Below are positions 24,225-35,689 of a stretch of 64,000 nt of DNA, in pieces. This stretch comes from Rhipicephalus microplus. Lineage: Eukaryota; Arthropoda; Arachnida; Ixodida; Ixodidae. The notes beneath the pieces were generated by a model that saw nothing but the letters and a program-made list of their open reading frames with translations, ran no database searches and was not told the DNA's origin. Position 1 is the first letter of the stretch. Each line of letters opens with the position of its first letter. The stretch spans positions 201,009,101 to 201,073,100 of the forward strand of contig NC_134701.1 in NCBI RefSeq assembly GCF_043290135.1, written 5' to 3'. Both the position numbers and the translations under genes were made by a program.

Positions 24225-25826
24225 CCCTGTATAAAAGAAGCGCAAGAAAGGGAGATGCAAACAGCTGCCAATATTGGAATAAATTTATTACGGGAATGTC
24301 ATGGTTACCGCAAAAATAAGAAGGTAGTAAGAAGGTAGTACTTTTAGAACACAAAGCGGCGCTTTGTACAACAAAGGCGAAACGCAACCACCAGAATTCA
24401 AGTATGGCCACATCAGTGAGAAATATGCAATATACAAGCACAATAAAGCAGACGCTCTGACACGCAAACAACTGCAATTTTCTTATTGAGATGCGTGCGA
24501 AATGCGTGTAATATTATCGAGAAAAACCATTTCACTAACTTGAACAAGTTAGTTGAACTTCTATGATATTTACAAAAGACTTGAATGATTAAAATCACAA
24601 TATTTGCACAGGCATGCCAATATTTTCTTGATTGGTTACGTTGGTTAGAGCTATTCATGTGACGTAATACAATGTATATTATACAAAAACATATGTAAAA
24701 TATTACTGTATTTATCATGATTTTTAAAAAAGTCCTATTTGAAAGTGAGCAACAAGCCTACATTGATTGTAGGACTTGGCTTTTGTTAGACACAGGCACA
24801 TAAAATAAGCATTGAATAAGTGATGAAAAACATATCAATCACTATTTGTTCTTTATTAGTTGTGCTGCAGTAAGTTAAGGTGTAGCGAAATGATGGCAAT
24901 CAAACCGTTTCCTCCATGCATGACACCTCTGTGTTGTCTAGACCGGAAAAATAACAAAACATTGTTTTGGCAGTGTTGTCCTCAGGCGCAAAGCTCACGG
25001 AATATCCAAAACGATGGAGCAGTTGTGAATCTCGAATATTACTAAATTACTGAGTTCCGACATTTGATCGTGGTGTTTTGATGTGGGGCATTATTAGGCA
25101 TTAGTAAAATTATCGTCGAATACAAGTTCGCCTTCTTCTGCGCTGTCTTCCTTTTTACGCCCTTCTTAAAGCACACGTGCGCAACATTAGTCTACCGCGA
25201 TATTTTGTTTGCTAGCATCCTCTGGAGTAGATCGTTGGTGATCATCGCTATCTCCTCTCTGCAACTGGCGGCCGGCCAAGAACGGGCCCACTGGTTTGGA
25301 AGCCGGCAAACACGTTTACACTAGCTGGCGTTTTCTTTCTTGGTCAGCTGCTCAAACTAGCATGTTAAGCTAATGGTCACTGCCCAATCAGTATATGTGG
25401 ATGTAACAAGCCGATGCATTTTCACCGTGAAACAGGAAATAGTAATTCCTTCGTAGCAGGGAGCTGTGATGAAGAGGTTTTCAGTTGACTCGAAAATTCG
25501 TTCCATTCAAGTATTTGTGCCCGAGAAGAGTGCCGGACACCAACACCGGGGCGACCACTTTACCATCTGGGATAGCCAGAAGGGAAGCTTCAAAAGAGCA
25601 AGAAGAAATGGCGTGAAAACGAAACGATCAGCGACTTGCCCCACAATGACACCAAACAAAGCCAGTCAGCTTACATCTGATTTACCTCGTTTTTCTACCA
25701 AGGCCTTCCAATAGGTATTCGACACTTCTGAATTCCGAATGTGGAAGGCTCATTGTAGAACTTGTTGGCTGTCTTTAATAAGGCGAGAATAATGGCCGTT
25801 GGCTTCGGTGAAGTCGGCAAAAGTGA

Positions 25827-25828
<2 letters not shown>
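24225..25828. other. Unassigned sequence
   Basis: No recognisable gene or repeat. Minus-strand open frames at 24208-24718 are hydrophobic but AT-biased and unsupported. Confidence 0.3.

Positions 25829-25886
<58 letters not shown>
25829..25886. repeat. (TA)n microsatellite
   Basis: About 29 TA units bordering the left arm of the inverted tRNA-repeat pair. Confidence 0.97.
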
Positions 25887-25887
<1 letters not shown>

Positions 25888-25890
<3 letters not shown>

Positions 25891-26206
25891 CTAACAGACA
25901 ATAATGCCAAGCAATGTATAGGGAAAGTTATTAGAGCCAATATAATGTAAATAAGAAGAAAAAAAGTGGGTGAAAAAATAACTTGCCGTGAGCAGGAATC
26001 GAACCTACGACCTTGAATATCCTGCTCAATAACCTGGTCCTGCTCACGGTGAGTTGTTTTTTTACCCACTTTTCTTTCTTCTTATTTACATTACATTGGT
26101 TCTAATAACTTCCCCTATACATTCTTTGGCATTATTGTCTGTTAGATATTATTATATTGTGTCAAAACATGGAAAAACGAGCCCTTAGGTATACACTTCT
26201 TTCCCT
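25888..26206. repeat. Head-to-head inverted pair of the second tRNA-containing repeat
   Basis: The left arm (about 25888-25985) reads 'taacagacaataatgcc' ... 'aagtgggtgaaaaaat'. The right arm (about 26052-26150) is its reverse complement in the same order ('acccacttttctttcttctt' ... 'ggcattattgtctgttaga'). Arms of about 100 bp flank a spacer of about 65 bp. The spacer contains a minus-strand tRNA-like part with the B box ('ggaatcgaacctacgacc', 25995-26012). The right arm continues to 'gagcccttaggtatacactt'. The pair could form a long hairpin. Confidence 0.75.
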
Positions 26207-26334
26207 TATTTATTAACGAGGGTCTCGTACTGGCAGACTTGGTGCCGTTAGGTTGTATACGAGGGACTATTAGTCAGCTGCCCACTCGTAATGAGTTCAC
26301 GTCCTACGTGACGCCACACAGGCTCATAGAAGAG

Positions 26335-26657
26335 TGTTCTACACTCGCCTCTATGGCGACAAATGGCGCTGACTGACACTTCCACGTTTAAATTCACATA
26401 TAAATCCAATAAAGTGGCTGGGGGGATAGCCGCCGTAATAGCTCAGTGGATAGAGCATCGAACGCATCATTCGAAGGTCGTAGGTTCGATTCCCGCTCAT
26501 GGCAAGTTACTTTTTCACCCACTTTTCTTTCTTCTTATTTACATAACATTGGCTGTAATAACTTCCCCTATACATTCCTTGGCATTATTGTGTGTTAGAT
26601 GTTATTAATATTGTGTAAAAACTCGTGAAAAAGAGCCTTTAGGTATGCACTTCTTTC

Positions 26658-26660
<3 letters not shown>
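26335..26660 (+). repeat. Second tRNA-containing repeat family, best direct copy
   Basis: The copy has an upstream part shared with 15046-15140 ('cacgtttaaattcacatata'), a complete tRNA-like cloverleaf (26432-26504), and a tail ('cacccacttttctttcttct', 'ggcattattgtgtgttaga', 'gagcctttaggtatgcac') shared with 26052-26206. Because homology extends on both sides of the tRNA part, this is larger than a simple tRNA-headed SINE. A TA array follows directly. Confidence 0.7.
26432..26504 (+). tRNA. tRNA-like cloverleaf with CAT anticodon, repeat-embedded; probably tRNA-derived, not a functional gene
   Basis: A 73-nt sequence folds as a standard tRNA. Acceptor: gccgtaa with tcatggc (one wobble, one mismatch). 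D arm: gctc/gagc. Anticodon stem: tcgaa/ttcga, fully paired. Variable loop: 5 nt. T arm: gtagg/cccgc with loop ttcgatt. A box (tagctcagtggatagagc) and B box (ggttcgattcc) are intact. The anticodon loop is cgcatca, giving CAT at positions 34-36, but position 33 is G and not the nearly invariant T. It lies inside a dispersed repeat, so I favour a repeat-borne polymerase III promoter over a working tRNA-Met. Confidence 0.45.

Positions 26661-26717
<57 letters not shown>
26661..26717. repeat. (TA)n microsatellite
   Basis: About 28 TA units at the 3' end of the repeat copy at 26335-26660, the same relation as at 25829-25886. Confidence 0.97.
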
Positions 26718-26719
<2 letters not shown>

Positions 26720-27262
26720 ACTGATGATGTTATTGTGACGTCACATGATGAGGTAATTACGTGACAGGAGTGAGAGAGTACAACATTATTATAGTCCAGT
26801 GAAGATGCTAAGGTTGCCCCCAACGAAGATTAAAGAAAAAGTGCTGGAGTGAAAGCTCCTGCAATGCCTTGCCAGCAGAAGTGAAGCCACCTTTTGCCAC
26901 TGCCAAGATGTCGGAAACATACTCTTCTCTGATAGTGTCCACTTGAAGATGAAGTGGCTTTGATATGTTATGTAAATTCTACGTTCTATATTAAAATAAA
27001 GTTGTTCTCGACGAAACAACACACAAAAACGAGTATGGGTGACTGAATCTTCAAAGAACTATGCCTCCGATTAGAGGCTCACTAAGGAAAAGTAGTAACT
27101 GTAAAACGCACTTGGAGCACTATGTGACCCGATGAAGTTCACACATTAAACACGGTGGGCGTGTGAGGGAAACGCTTCGTTTTTCATCGCTAACTGATTA
27201 CACTTTATCATGCCCCTAGTAAGATGGTCGCCACAGCCGCCATCTTGCCAAAGGAACGACTG
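26718..27262. other. Unassigned sequence
   Basis: Nothing recognised. An 'aaaataaag' near 26993 could be a polyadenylation signal, but no upstream coding sequence is visible. Confidence 0.3.
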
Positions 27263-27497
27263 ATGATTGATTGATATGTGGGGTTTAACGTCCCAAAACC
27301 ACCATATGATTATGAGAGACGCCGTAGTGGAGGGCTCCGGAAATTTCGACCACCTGGTGTTCTTTATCGTGCACCCAAATCTGAGCACACGGGCCTACAA
27401 CATTTCCGCCTCCATCGGAAATGCAGCCGCCGCAGCCGGGATTCGACCCCGCGACCTGCGGGTCAGCAGCCGAGTACCCACGGGTCAGCAGCCGAGA
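27263..27497 (-). mobile_element. tRNA-derived SINE (Ruka-like) with altered 5' end
   Basis: The tail 'gattgattgatatgtgggg' is at 27266. The body is well preserved, and the B box is present on the minus strand ('gggattcgaccccgcg', one change). At the 5' end, instead of the A box, the segment 'gggtcagcagccgag' (15 bp) occurs twice (27460-27475 and 27482-27496). The A box was lost through this local duplication or a template switch. Confidence 0.88.
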
Positions 27498-28531
27498 ACA
27501 AAAAATTCGTGTGACACCGTCTCTTGACTGCGCAGGTGGGCTGATATCGGAGGCCGTAAGGTGCAGAAAGATTTCGAATGTGTGGCTGAGAAGGATCGAC
27601 TGAGAGGAAAGATAAAGTGGAATTTCACCTTCATGTCGCCTTAGTTCATTCATTCGCCTTCGGCCTGCAATGTTCTCGCGAAAAATCGCTGGTCTTGGGC
27701 TCAACTGTCAGGCAGTTTTATTTCTTAGTTTTATTTCCACGAAATTTGTGCTGGGTTTCCCATGTAGGTTAGTGCCATAAACAGGTGGATCGTCTTACCA
27801 CCGCCTTGCGGCTTTTCGCCGAAGTTGTTCGCGATTGTCAAGTACTTTGCACTCATCAACGCCGGCCGTCGGGAAAACGTTGAATCACCATATTTTTTGC
27901 ACATAAATCAACTACACCTGCAACCTATGCTGACTAATTCCCTGAACCATACTTGTTTTTCTTACCGTATAAAAACTGATCCACATTAAATTCTTCGCAA
28001 ATGACCATTGGGACTTAGCAGTAATGGTACCAAATTTTAGTACGTTCTTTATGGCAGTTTAAGTATTCTTATTGATCGTTTTAATTGGTCACAAAATTAA
28101 AATTCAGTACTACATGCACCTGCGCCTAAACATCAACGCTCCACCTGCACTGGTAATTCGTAAGAGAGCAGTGGCAACAAAATATCTGTTAAATCCAAAG
28201 TGTTCTCGCTATGCTAATTAGCGCACTTGCTTCGTTCGAATATGAAAGTTCTAGGTTTCTATATGAAATAACCGTTTTTGACCGAGTAACAATATCAGAG
28301 TCTTCCGTAAAATTTTCCAGAACGTGCAGTTTAACATTTACACAAACCTCTATATTTATGGGGAAGTCGACTATCGTAACATTAGAAAGCACTGTGACGT
28401 CATCTAAGCATGGCTACACAACTCACTGGCACGTAGGCGCATATTCTCTTGAGGAGGGACAGCGGTATTCTTGATGCTGTGTATCTAGATCGTATATTCT
28501 TGGGTGAAATAAGCAAAAAAGTAACCACAAT
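27498..28531. other. Unassigned sequence
   Basis: No supported gene. The antisense open frames at 28189-28474 have no motif. Confidence 0.3.
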
Positions 28532-28690
28532 AAACTTTATCATCATCGTAGAGTAAAATATTTACCTGACGACCTTCACCGGTATTGTAGTAGCGAATAT
28601 TACCATAAGGCAATGCAATATCATCGTAGCGGTGAATACTTACATAATGAACTCCATCGTCATCGTAGCCGTGAATTTTTACGTAAAGCG
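28532..28690. repeat. 39-bp minisatellite, about four diverged units
   Basis: Units are marked by 'atcatcgtag' or 'attgtagtag' near 28540, 28583, 28619 and 28658, each followed by 'gtgaata' or 'agtaaaata' and a 'ttac' word. Spacing is about 36-43 bp. Confidence 0.6.
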
Positions 28691-28837
28691 ATTTAACGTT
28701 TGCGCTGCCGATGCTCTGTTCGTGAACCTTGTAAGTGAGCCTGGTATGAAATGAGCAGCATTCTCACGCCCCGAACCACTCATACGCCTAACGAGGGAAC
28801 ACCGATATAGTCTTAAAGGAGCATGACGACGCTTGCG

Positions 28838-29056
<219 letters not shown>

Positions 29057-30381
29057 AGTGAAAGAAACCGCTTTTACCGATAGAAACTATAGTCTAACGA
29101 CTAGAGTGAGGCTTTACTTCAAAACAAAAGAACCATCCCATTCTGTAGTGGCAGTGCCCCCAAAAAGTAAACTTTCAAGATTGATACAGCGTGGCCTTCA
29201 CACAGAGAGAACTTCCTTGTTAAAGGGAGGGGCTTTTCTTAGTTTTCCGCTGAGTTAGTCCTATAGGGAAGCTTGGCTTGGCGTAACAAGCACTCATTTC
29301 CTGTCCAGGTGTCATTGCGTTTGTTGCTATTTACTTTCTGAAGTTGTTCTTGAATGCTATCCTCGTGTGATTTGCATAGGCCAGCGAAGCTGATAGGCGG
29401 CTGTGTAAGTTTTCTGAACGCTGTTATCTAATGAAAACTTATTGAGTGGCTTTGTATAGCAATAAGAAAAAAAAAACATTTCACTATTTCCGTCACCTTG
29501 ATTTTGCGAATAAATCACTCGAATAATATGGCACGCCAGCTTGTATGCAGCGGCCTGTTCTGATTAATATAAATGATAATTACTTCGACGTTTAATATGT
29601 GTGCATCATAATGCGTACATTCAGTGTGGATGTGCGGATGTACGCAAGAATTGTAACATGAATGGTGCACTAATGCAAAAAGAAAATACATCATTTAACG
29701 CAGCTGCCCGTTGGGTGGTCATTGCAGTTGCAATTCAACGGTCTTCCTGAAGCTGTTTAGCATTCCACATCTAATGCAGTGAAGCATACTATGGATGGCA
29801 AGGCTGAGGAGTGTATGTCTATCGGGAGCGTGAACATGCACCTTGTACGACGACCATAGTCTTGCAAAATTACTTAGTTCTAAATCGTTTAGAGTTGAAT
29901 AAACATTGCGAAATCAGAAACCTCAAAAAAAGACAGCAGTCTATGTTGCAGCCTTAATGATGTTCATAGGTGCTAGCTCCCAAAAGGAAGTGAGAGAGTT
30001 AGTTTTCCGGCTATTCCAAAGTGGCTAATAATATTTATGGTACGTCATGAATAGGATCGCTTCGTTCTTCCTCATAGCAAAACAAGGATGTTGCACAAAC
30101 GCCGCGTCAAATCTTACAGTTCGCCAGTCTCACAAGTGAGGGTCCCACGCCGGGCGGCTTCGCTGTACCAATATATCCTATATCGAGAAGGCTGCATTAG
30201 CTGCACCTCGGGCAACAGGGCTGGGCTACATGTCCAAGAGTAGAGGACGTCTTGTTCCCAATTTTCTGTATGTGGTCGCTTTCTTCAGCGTTCATGCCAC
30301 TGACGTGCGAGACCTTCAAAATGATCCCGACATTTTCTGACGCGGACTCATTAACGAAGTGTTTTGGCTCCGCGCAGAGGC

Positions 30382-30389
30382 TATAAAAG
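30382..30389 (+). promoter_or_regulatory. TATA-like box of elongase 1
   Basis: TATAAAAG begins 93 bp before the ATG at 30475. The same spacing to a CATAAAAG box is kept in the paralogue. The sequence 'gtgcgtcgctcggcg' follows at transcription-start distance in both copies. Confidence 0.6.
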
Positions 30390-30474
30390 TGCCAGCTCGT
30401 GCGTCGCTCGGCGTGTAGAAGATTTAATGGCCACAAGCTGATAGGGACATTCGTCTCTGTACAGCAGAACCACG

Positions 30475-31308
30475 ATGGCGACGGCATCGATGACGGCCAA
30501 CAGCGGCTTTCCCTTCTACCAGCCGCAGGACCCACGTACAGCTCATTGGTACTTTTTGGGCAACAAGACGCTGATAACGCTCCTGATCGTCTCCTACGTC
30601 TACATCGTTAAAGTGGGTGGCCCGCGTTTCATGAAGAACCGCAAGCCGTACGACGGGATCAAGCCACTCATCATCCTCTACAACGCCTTCATGGTGGTTG
30701 GCAATGCTTACTACGTCTACGCCTTCTTCACGGCCGCGTACATCCGCAAAGGATACAGTCCCATCTGCCAGGGCATAGACTTCAACGCCCGGGACGAAGA
30801 CTCCATGGCTCTGCTAAGTCTTGGTTGGTCGTACTCGATGTTCAGAATACTCGACTTTCTGGACACTATCTTCTTCGTGCTGCGCAAGAAGGATTCGCAC
30901 GTGTCCTTGCTGCACGTCGTGCATCACAGTGTGGTCGTCTTCAATGGGTGGTTCGGAATAGTTCACGGTGCGGAAGGCCAGGGGATAGCCTGCGTCATGG
31001 TAAACGCGTTCGTGCACGTGGTGATGTACACGTACTACTTTCTCAGCTCTCTGGGACCCCCGATGCAGAAGTACTTGTGGTGGAAGCGCTACATTACGCT
31101 GCTGCAACTTACGCAGTTCGTGGTTCTCTTTGTGCACATCCTGATGCCGTTCTTCTTCAACTGCAACTACCCTAGGGCGCACACGTACGTTTCCATGGCA
31201 GAAGCTATTTTCTTCTTCAGCCTGTTTATGAACTTCTACGTCAAAACCTACCGGGCGAAGAAGGTGCGCGTAACGAAGAAATCTGTGGTCAATGGCAAAA
31301 TTCTTTGA
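30475..31308 (+). CDS. Elongation of very long chain fatty acids protein (ELOVL family), copy 1
   Basis: This 277-aa elongase would condense malonyl-CoA with an acyl-CoA, the first and rate-limiting step of fatty-acid elongation in the endoplasmic reticulum membrane. It has the ELO signatures: KxxDxxDT-like FLDTIFFVLRKK (about 129-139), the catalytic histidine box HVVHH (147-151), MYTYYF (184-189) and TLLQLTQ (208-214), between several hydrophobic helices (about 33-50, 64-88, 115-133, 153-163, 171-190, 207-228, 240-256). The C-terminus is lysine-rich, typical of ER residence. The length is normal for ELOVL. The whole frame is one exon; ATG 30475 has context 'accacgATGG', matching the paralogue's start. 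It resembles the arthropod ELOVL4/7-like group. Chain-length preference cannot be read from sequence. Confidence 0.96.
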   Translation: MATASMTANSGFPFYQPQDPRTAHWYFLGNKTLITLLIVSYVYIVKVGGPRFMKNRKPYDGIKPLIILYNAFMVVGNAYYVYAFFTAAYIRKGYSPICQGIDFNARDEDSMALLSLGWSYSMFRILDFLDTIFFVLRKKDSHVSLLHVVHHSVVVFNGWFGIVHGAEGQGIACVMVNAFVHVVMYTYYFLSSLGPPMQKYLWWKRYITLLQLTQFVVLFVHILMPFFFNCNYPRAHTYVSMAEAIFFFSLFMNFYVKTYRAKKVRVTKKSVVNGKIL

Positions 31309-32270
31309 GAAATTTAGTCTATTCTTTCTTTTTGTGCACCTGAAAGTTATTGAACTTCTGACTGAACTCTGTGATTTTTGCTGGCGAAAAACGGGTGTCT
31401 TGTCTCGAGTGCTGTGTATTTGATGCCAAAGAGTCACTGTGACAATTTCACATTGAGTCAAGAAGCCAGTAACTCGTACTGGGCTACTGTTTGTATGATA
31501 TATATACTTTTTCTCTAGTTTCATCAGAAGTGAATGAGTTCAGAGTGGCCGAGCATAAAATATTGGCTGACAAACATCAAAGGTACGTGTGATATGCGTG
31601 AAAAATCTTCGCGGTAACCTGGGCCCGTATGCAACAAGACTTTTTAGACTGGAATGTTTCTCTATGGAGTTTCTTCCAATCCTGTTGCTTAACATATATC
31701 ATTAGCAAATGCCAAGGGCCAAGGCTGCCAGAGTACAAATATCTTTATGTGTCCACGCACTGCTTTATCAAATGAGACAGTCTATAGATTCAAGCTCTAC
31801 TGGCATACTTAAGTGGTCATGAAACTTCATTCAACTGAATATATGCCGACCTAAGCCTAACACGTTGTACGGGACATAAAAGTGGACAATATATGAAGCA
31901 GAAGAATATTATAAGGGCCACTTGGTACGTGATACTGCAAGTGAACAGCTCTTGTCCTGTCTGTTACTCCTTCGCAGTCCTGTTTTCGTGCTGTTCATTC
32001 GCATTATTATTGAAAGCAATTGTGGTTGCGGTAGCGCAAGCTACAGTATGTAAAATTGGTTCAAATGGAGCTCGCGTCAATACCGGCAAGGTTAAACATT
32101 GTATTGTTAGAAAGACTAAAAGTAAAACTTGTGCCTATTTTCATGTATGTTTTAAGGTTCTCATTTTACACAGTGGGATGCGCTCTTAGCGACATAATTA
32201 AAAAGCGATATGAAAATTATCTAAAAGTGATGATCCGGACATCGTACAGCTTGCATGAGGTTGTGAGAAA

Positions 32271-32639
32271 TATTGATTCGTAAGAAAGAGCATCAGAGGG
32301 AGAGGGGAACCAATCTTTGAGCGAAAACTGTTTTAAAGTTAGAAGAAAAAACATTTTTTTCCGGAAATTAGAAAACAATGTGTTTACATCCACATAAAAG
32401 CAGCACGAGCTTTAAATTGTCGTAAGTTTCTATCAGAAGGCACATATGTAACTAATTTTTAACGTAAGGGTCCACTAAACCAAGAACTGAACTGATCTAT
32501 CATTTCTCATTTGCGTTGCTGGCTCCATTTTCTTGGTGATCAACTAAATACTGATAAGTTAACACCTACACACCTCAGGTTTCTTTGAAAGGTGTTGTGA
32601 AACGAAATACTGTGCGTTATCTATTCTCTTAGGTTTGAA
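32271..32639. other. Unassigned sequence between duplicon 1 and the RTE element
   Basis: Nothing recognised. Confidence 0.3.
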
Positions 32640-34085
32640 CAGTATGGAGGACAGATTGTGTTAGCAAAACTAGCCACCCTATTTACGAGGTGTCTCCTGA
32701 CGGGAAGAGTACCAAAGTCTTGGAAGAATGCTAATATCATCTTAATACATAAGAAAGAAGATAACAAGGACTTGAAGAATTACAGGTCGATCAGCTTGCT
32801 CTCTGTAGTATACAAACTATTTACAAAGGTAATCGCTAACAGAGTAAAGAAAACAATTGAATTCAATCAACCAAAGGAACAAGCAGTATTTTGAACAGGC
32901 TACTCAACAATCGACCACATTCATACTATCAATTAGGTAATAGAAAAATGCTAAGAATATAACCAACCACTATACATAGCCTTCATATACTACGAGAAGG
33001 GGTTTGATTCAGTAGAAATATCAGCCGTCATGCAGACACTGCGTAATCAGGGCGTCGATGAAGTATATATAAACATCCTGGAAGAAATCTACAGGGGATC
33101 AACTGCTACAATAGTGCTTCATAAAGAAACCAACAGATTACCAATCAAGAAGGGTGTAAGGCAGGGAGACACATGTAAGGCAGGGAGACACAATTTCCCC
33201 AATGTTATTTACCGCGTGCTTACAGGTGGTTTTCAGAAGCCTAGAATGGGAACAGTTAGGTATAAGACTTAAGGGAGAGTACTTAAGTGACCTGCGCTTC
33301 ACCGATGACATTGCATTGCTGAGTAACTCATGGAACAAATTGCAACTCATGATTATGGAGTTAGACAAGGAGAGCAGAAAGGTGGGTCTTAAAATTTATC
33401 TGCAGAAAACGAAAGTAATGTATAACAACATCGAAAGAGAGCAGCGCTTCGAGATAGGTAATAGTGCACTTCAAATTGTAAAAGACTATGTCTAGTTAGG
33501 GCAAGTGATAACCGCGGAGCCGAACCATGAGATTGAAGTAACTAGAAGAATAAGAATGGGGTGGAGCACATTTGGCAAGCACTCTCAAATTATGACAGGT
33601 AGATTGCCACTATCCCTCAAGAGGAAGGTACATAACAGCTGTATCTTGCCGGTACTTAGCAACGGAGCATAAACCTGGAGATCTACAAAGAGGGTTCAGC
33701 TTAAATTGAGGACGACGCAGCGAGCAATGGAAAGAAAAATGGTAGGTGTAACCTTAAAAGTCAAGAAGAGAGCAGAGTGGGTTAGGGAACAAACGGGGGT
33801 TAAGGATATCATATTTGAAATCAAGAAGAAGAAATGGACATGGACCGGGCATGTAGCGCGTAGACAGGATAACTGCTGGTCATTAAGGGTAACTAACTGG
33901 ATTCCCAGAGAAGGCAAGCGGGTTAGGGGGAGACAGAAGGTTAGGTGGGCAGACGAGATTAAGAAGTATGCGGGTATGAATTGGCAGCAACAAGCACAGG
34001 ACCGGGTTAACTGAAGGAACATGGGAGAGGCCTTTGTCCTGCAGTGGACGTAGTCAGGTTGATGACGATGATGATGATGATGATA
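32640..34085 (+). pseudogene. RTE-type LINE, 5'-truncated reverse transcriptase, broken
   Basis: The reverse-transcriptase part of an RTE-clade retrotransposon. 'VPKSWKNANIILIHKKED' (about 32709) starts the finger region. The catalytic box, normally F/YADD, reads FTDD at 33298-33309. The C-terminal 'GHVARRQD' lies near 33850, and a (GAT)n tail lies at 34059-34085. In-frame stops interrupt it at 32892-32894 and several later points, and a 19-bp tandem duplication shifts the frame at 33156-33193. The endonuclease and the first part of the RT are missing, as expected for truncated reverse transcription. Related pieces are at 22383-23050 and 58449-59550. Confidence 0.92.
33156..33193 (+). repeat. 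19-bp tandem duplication causing the RT frameshift
   Basis: 'gtaaggcagggagacacat' (33156-33174) is repeated directly at 33175-33193 with one terminal difference. Nineteen bases equal +1 modulo 3. The frame open at 33030-33272 and the frame open at 33202-33495 differ by exactly that shift. Confidence 0.9.
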
Positions 34086-35689
34086 TATCAGTGGTTTCGT
34101 TGTGACATGATAAAACTTCGCGGCCACATTTCGGTACCAAAGCAGCAACGTGATCAAATATTTCAAGTGACACCCACACGTATATCATTTAAACTAAGGT
34201 GAGTATTGCTCATCAAAACAAATCAGAAATCATTCAATAAGAGCATGTCCTCTATGCAGTTTAGCACAATATTGCACCGCACACAAAACTGCCTCAGTAA
34301 CACACCGGTATAGTGAAGATGTTCGTGGTATGCTGGAATGTTACAATGAAGTGTCATACCTTTCGAAAAATCACTTGTTGCGACGTTGTCGTGTTTACAA
34401 TAAGAACGAGATAACAAGAACGTATTGATTACTTTGTTATTTTCTTGTTTTTTTGCTGCTGTGGACACTATTTAAAGTATGCCAACTATTGCTATTGAAG
34501 ATCTTTTTGTGTGTCCAGGGTCTTGAGATAGGCTGTTTTGGTTTTAGAAGCTGGTGCGTGTGGCCGCATTCACGCGACAGAAAAATCCAGTGGGGAGCGA
34601 CTGAGCCGAAGTCGTCGCTTTGTAACCAAAGCAACATCTTCATCCCGTCGCGTGGTGAGTGTTAATCGCTAATGTGAACTAGAGGTGAAGTGCAAGAAGC
34701 CGGTAGTGCTCGAGTGATGGTCTCTGCGGAACTGCAGTAAGCACTCGATTTTGTGGTTATGTGCCAGCCTACTTATACCTGTTTGCATCATACGAGTGGC
34801 GTATTACTAACGTGTCGCATCATGCCAACGTCATGCATAATATTTACGCTGCGCGTCGTGACGCGCAGAAACAGGAAGTTTTGAGAAAATATGAGTCTTG
34901 TAACGCCTAACAAGGCCAAGTGCTTTGAAATACCCCATGTTACGTTGGGCGTGGTGAAAGCGCCCTTTTGCTCTAAACGTGCGGTTATATTACCGCTGAA
35001 TGCTTTGACTGTTCATGGAAGTCGTTAGGTTAATAAGAATTGTTGTTTAAAAGTATTTGTTTTTGTACGAACAAGCGCTCAAATGCACTTTTCTAAGGTA
35101 ACCACGATCTTTACTCCTTTTAACCAACCTGTGAGTATAGGTGAGCAGAAAGCACTGATACAGACATCGTTTGTTGTTTCATCGAACAGTTTCCTCTACC
35201 TCAATAACATCTTTTTAATCGTAAGCAACATGATGGTTATTCTGTTTGATGTCCACAGCCGCATGGATGCCTCCCTAAGCACGCTGCTTTTAACTGAATA
35301 TACGAACAGCGCAACCTAGAAGTAGTTACAACGTAACTACGGAAGCAAAATTAAGGATTCAAAAGAGCGCTCATTTTCAACAATCAGTTATGTCCTACCA
35401 AATTGCCAAAGTTTACACACTTCAAAATCTGTGATTACGCTAGCCTTGTGTCAACTTTTTGCCTAAGCGTAAGCAAACTTTCTGGTTTTAGGGCAACTAC
35501 TTTGTTCTTATCTCTGTACACTTTATAAATCAAAACACGGAATCAAGTATTTGCTTCTGAAGCATCTGTCACATTACTAAGATTTCACACTGCTATTTAG
35601 CCAGTGCGATAACTTTCTATTAATCTTTAGTCACGCACCTCCGGTAGAGCAGCGCGAGCTTCCTCACTGAGGCGTAAGTTCAGACGGCA
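34086..35689. other. Unassigned sequence
   Basis: No gene or repeat recognised. Open frames at 34223-34665 and 35083-35319 lack motifs. Confidence 0.3.

Larger units (their letters stand above)
29090..32270 (+). repeat. Elongase segmental duplication, unit 1
   Basis: Collinear with 49480-52900. Matching landmarks upstream are 'gcgtggccttca' (29190 / 49598), 'tgtgtgattt' (29367 / 49793), 'agcaaaacaaggatgttg' (30078 / 50808) and 'cctcgggcaacagggc' (30208 / 50951). The gene follows. Downstream landmarks are 'tttttgctgg' (31375 / 52138), 'ggtaacctgg' (31613 / 52372) and 'aaagtaaaa' (32119 / 52760). Non-coding parts have diverged and contain indels, so the duplication is not very recent. Confidence 0.85.

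Noticed and set aside
25800..26720. CRISPR-like direct repeats
   Set aside because: The repeats are long, partly inverted, tRNA-containing and have no regular spacers; the window is eukaryotic.
30814..31524. 236-codon antisense open frame across elongase 1
   Set aside because: Shadow of the elongase coding frame; the sense strand has a complete family match.
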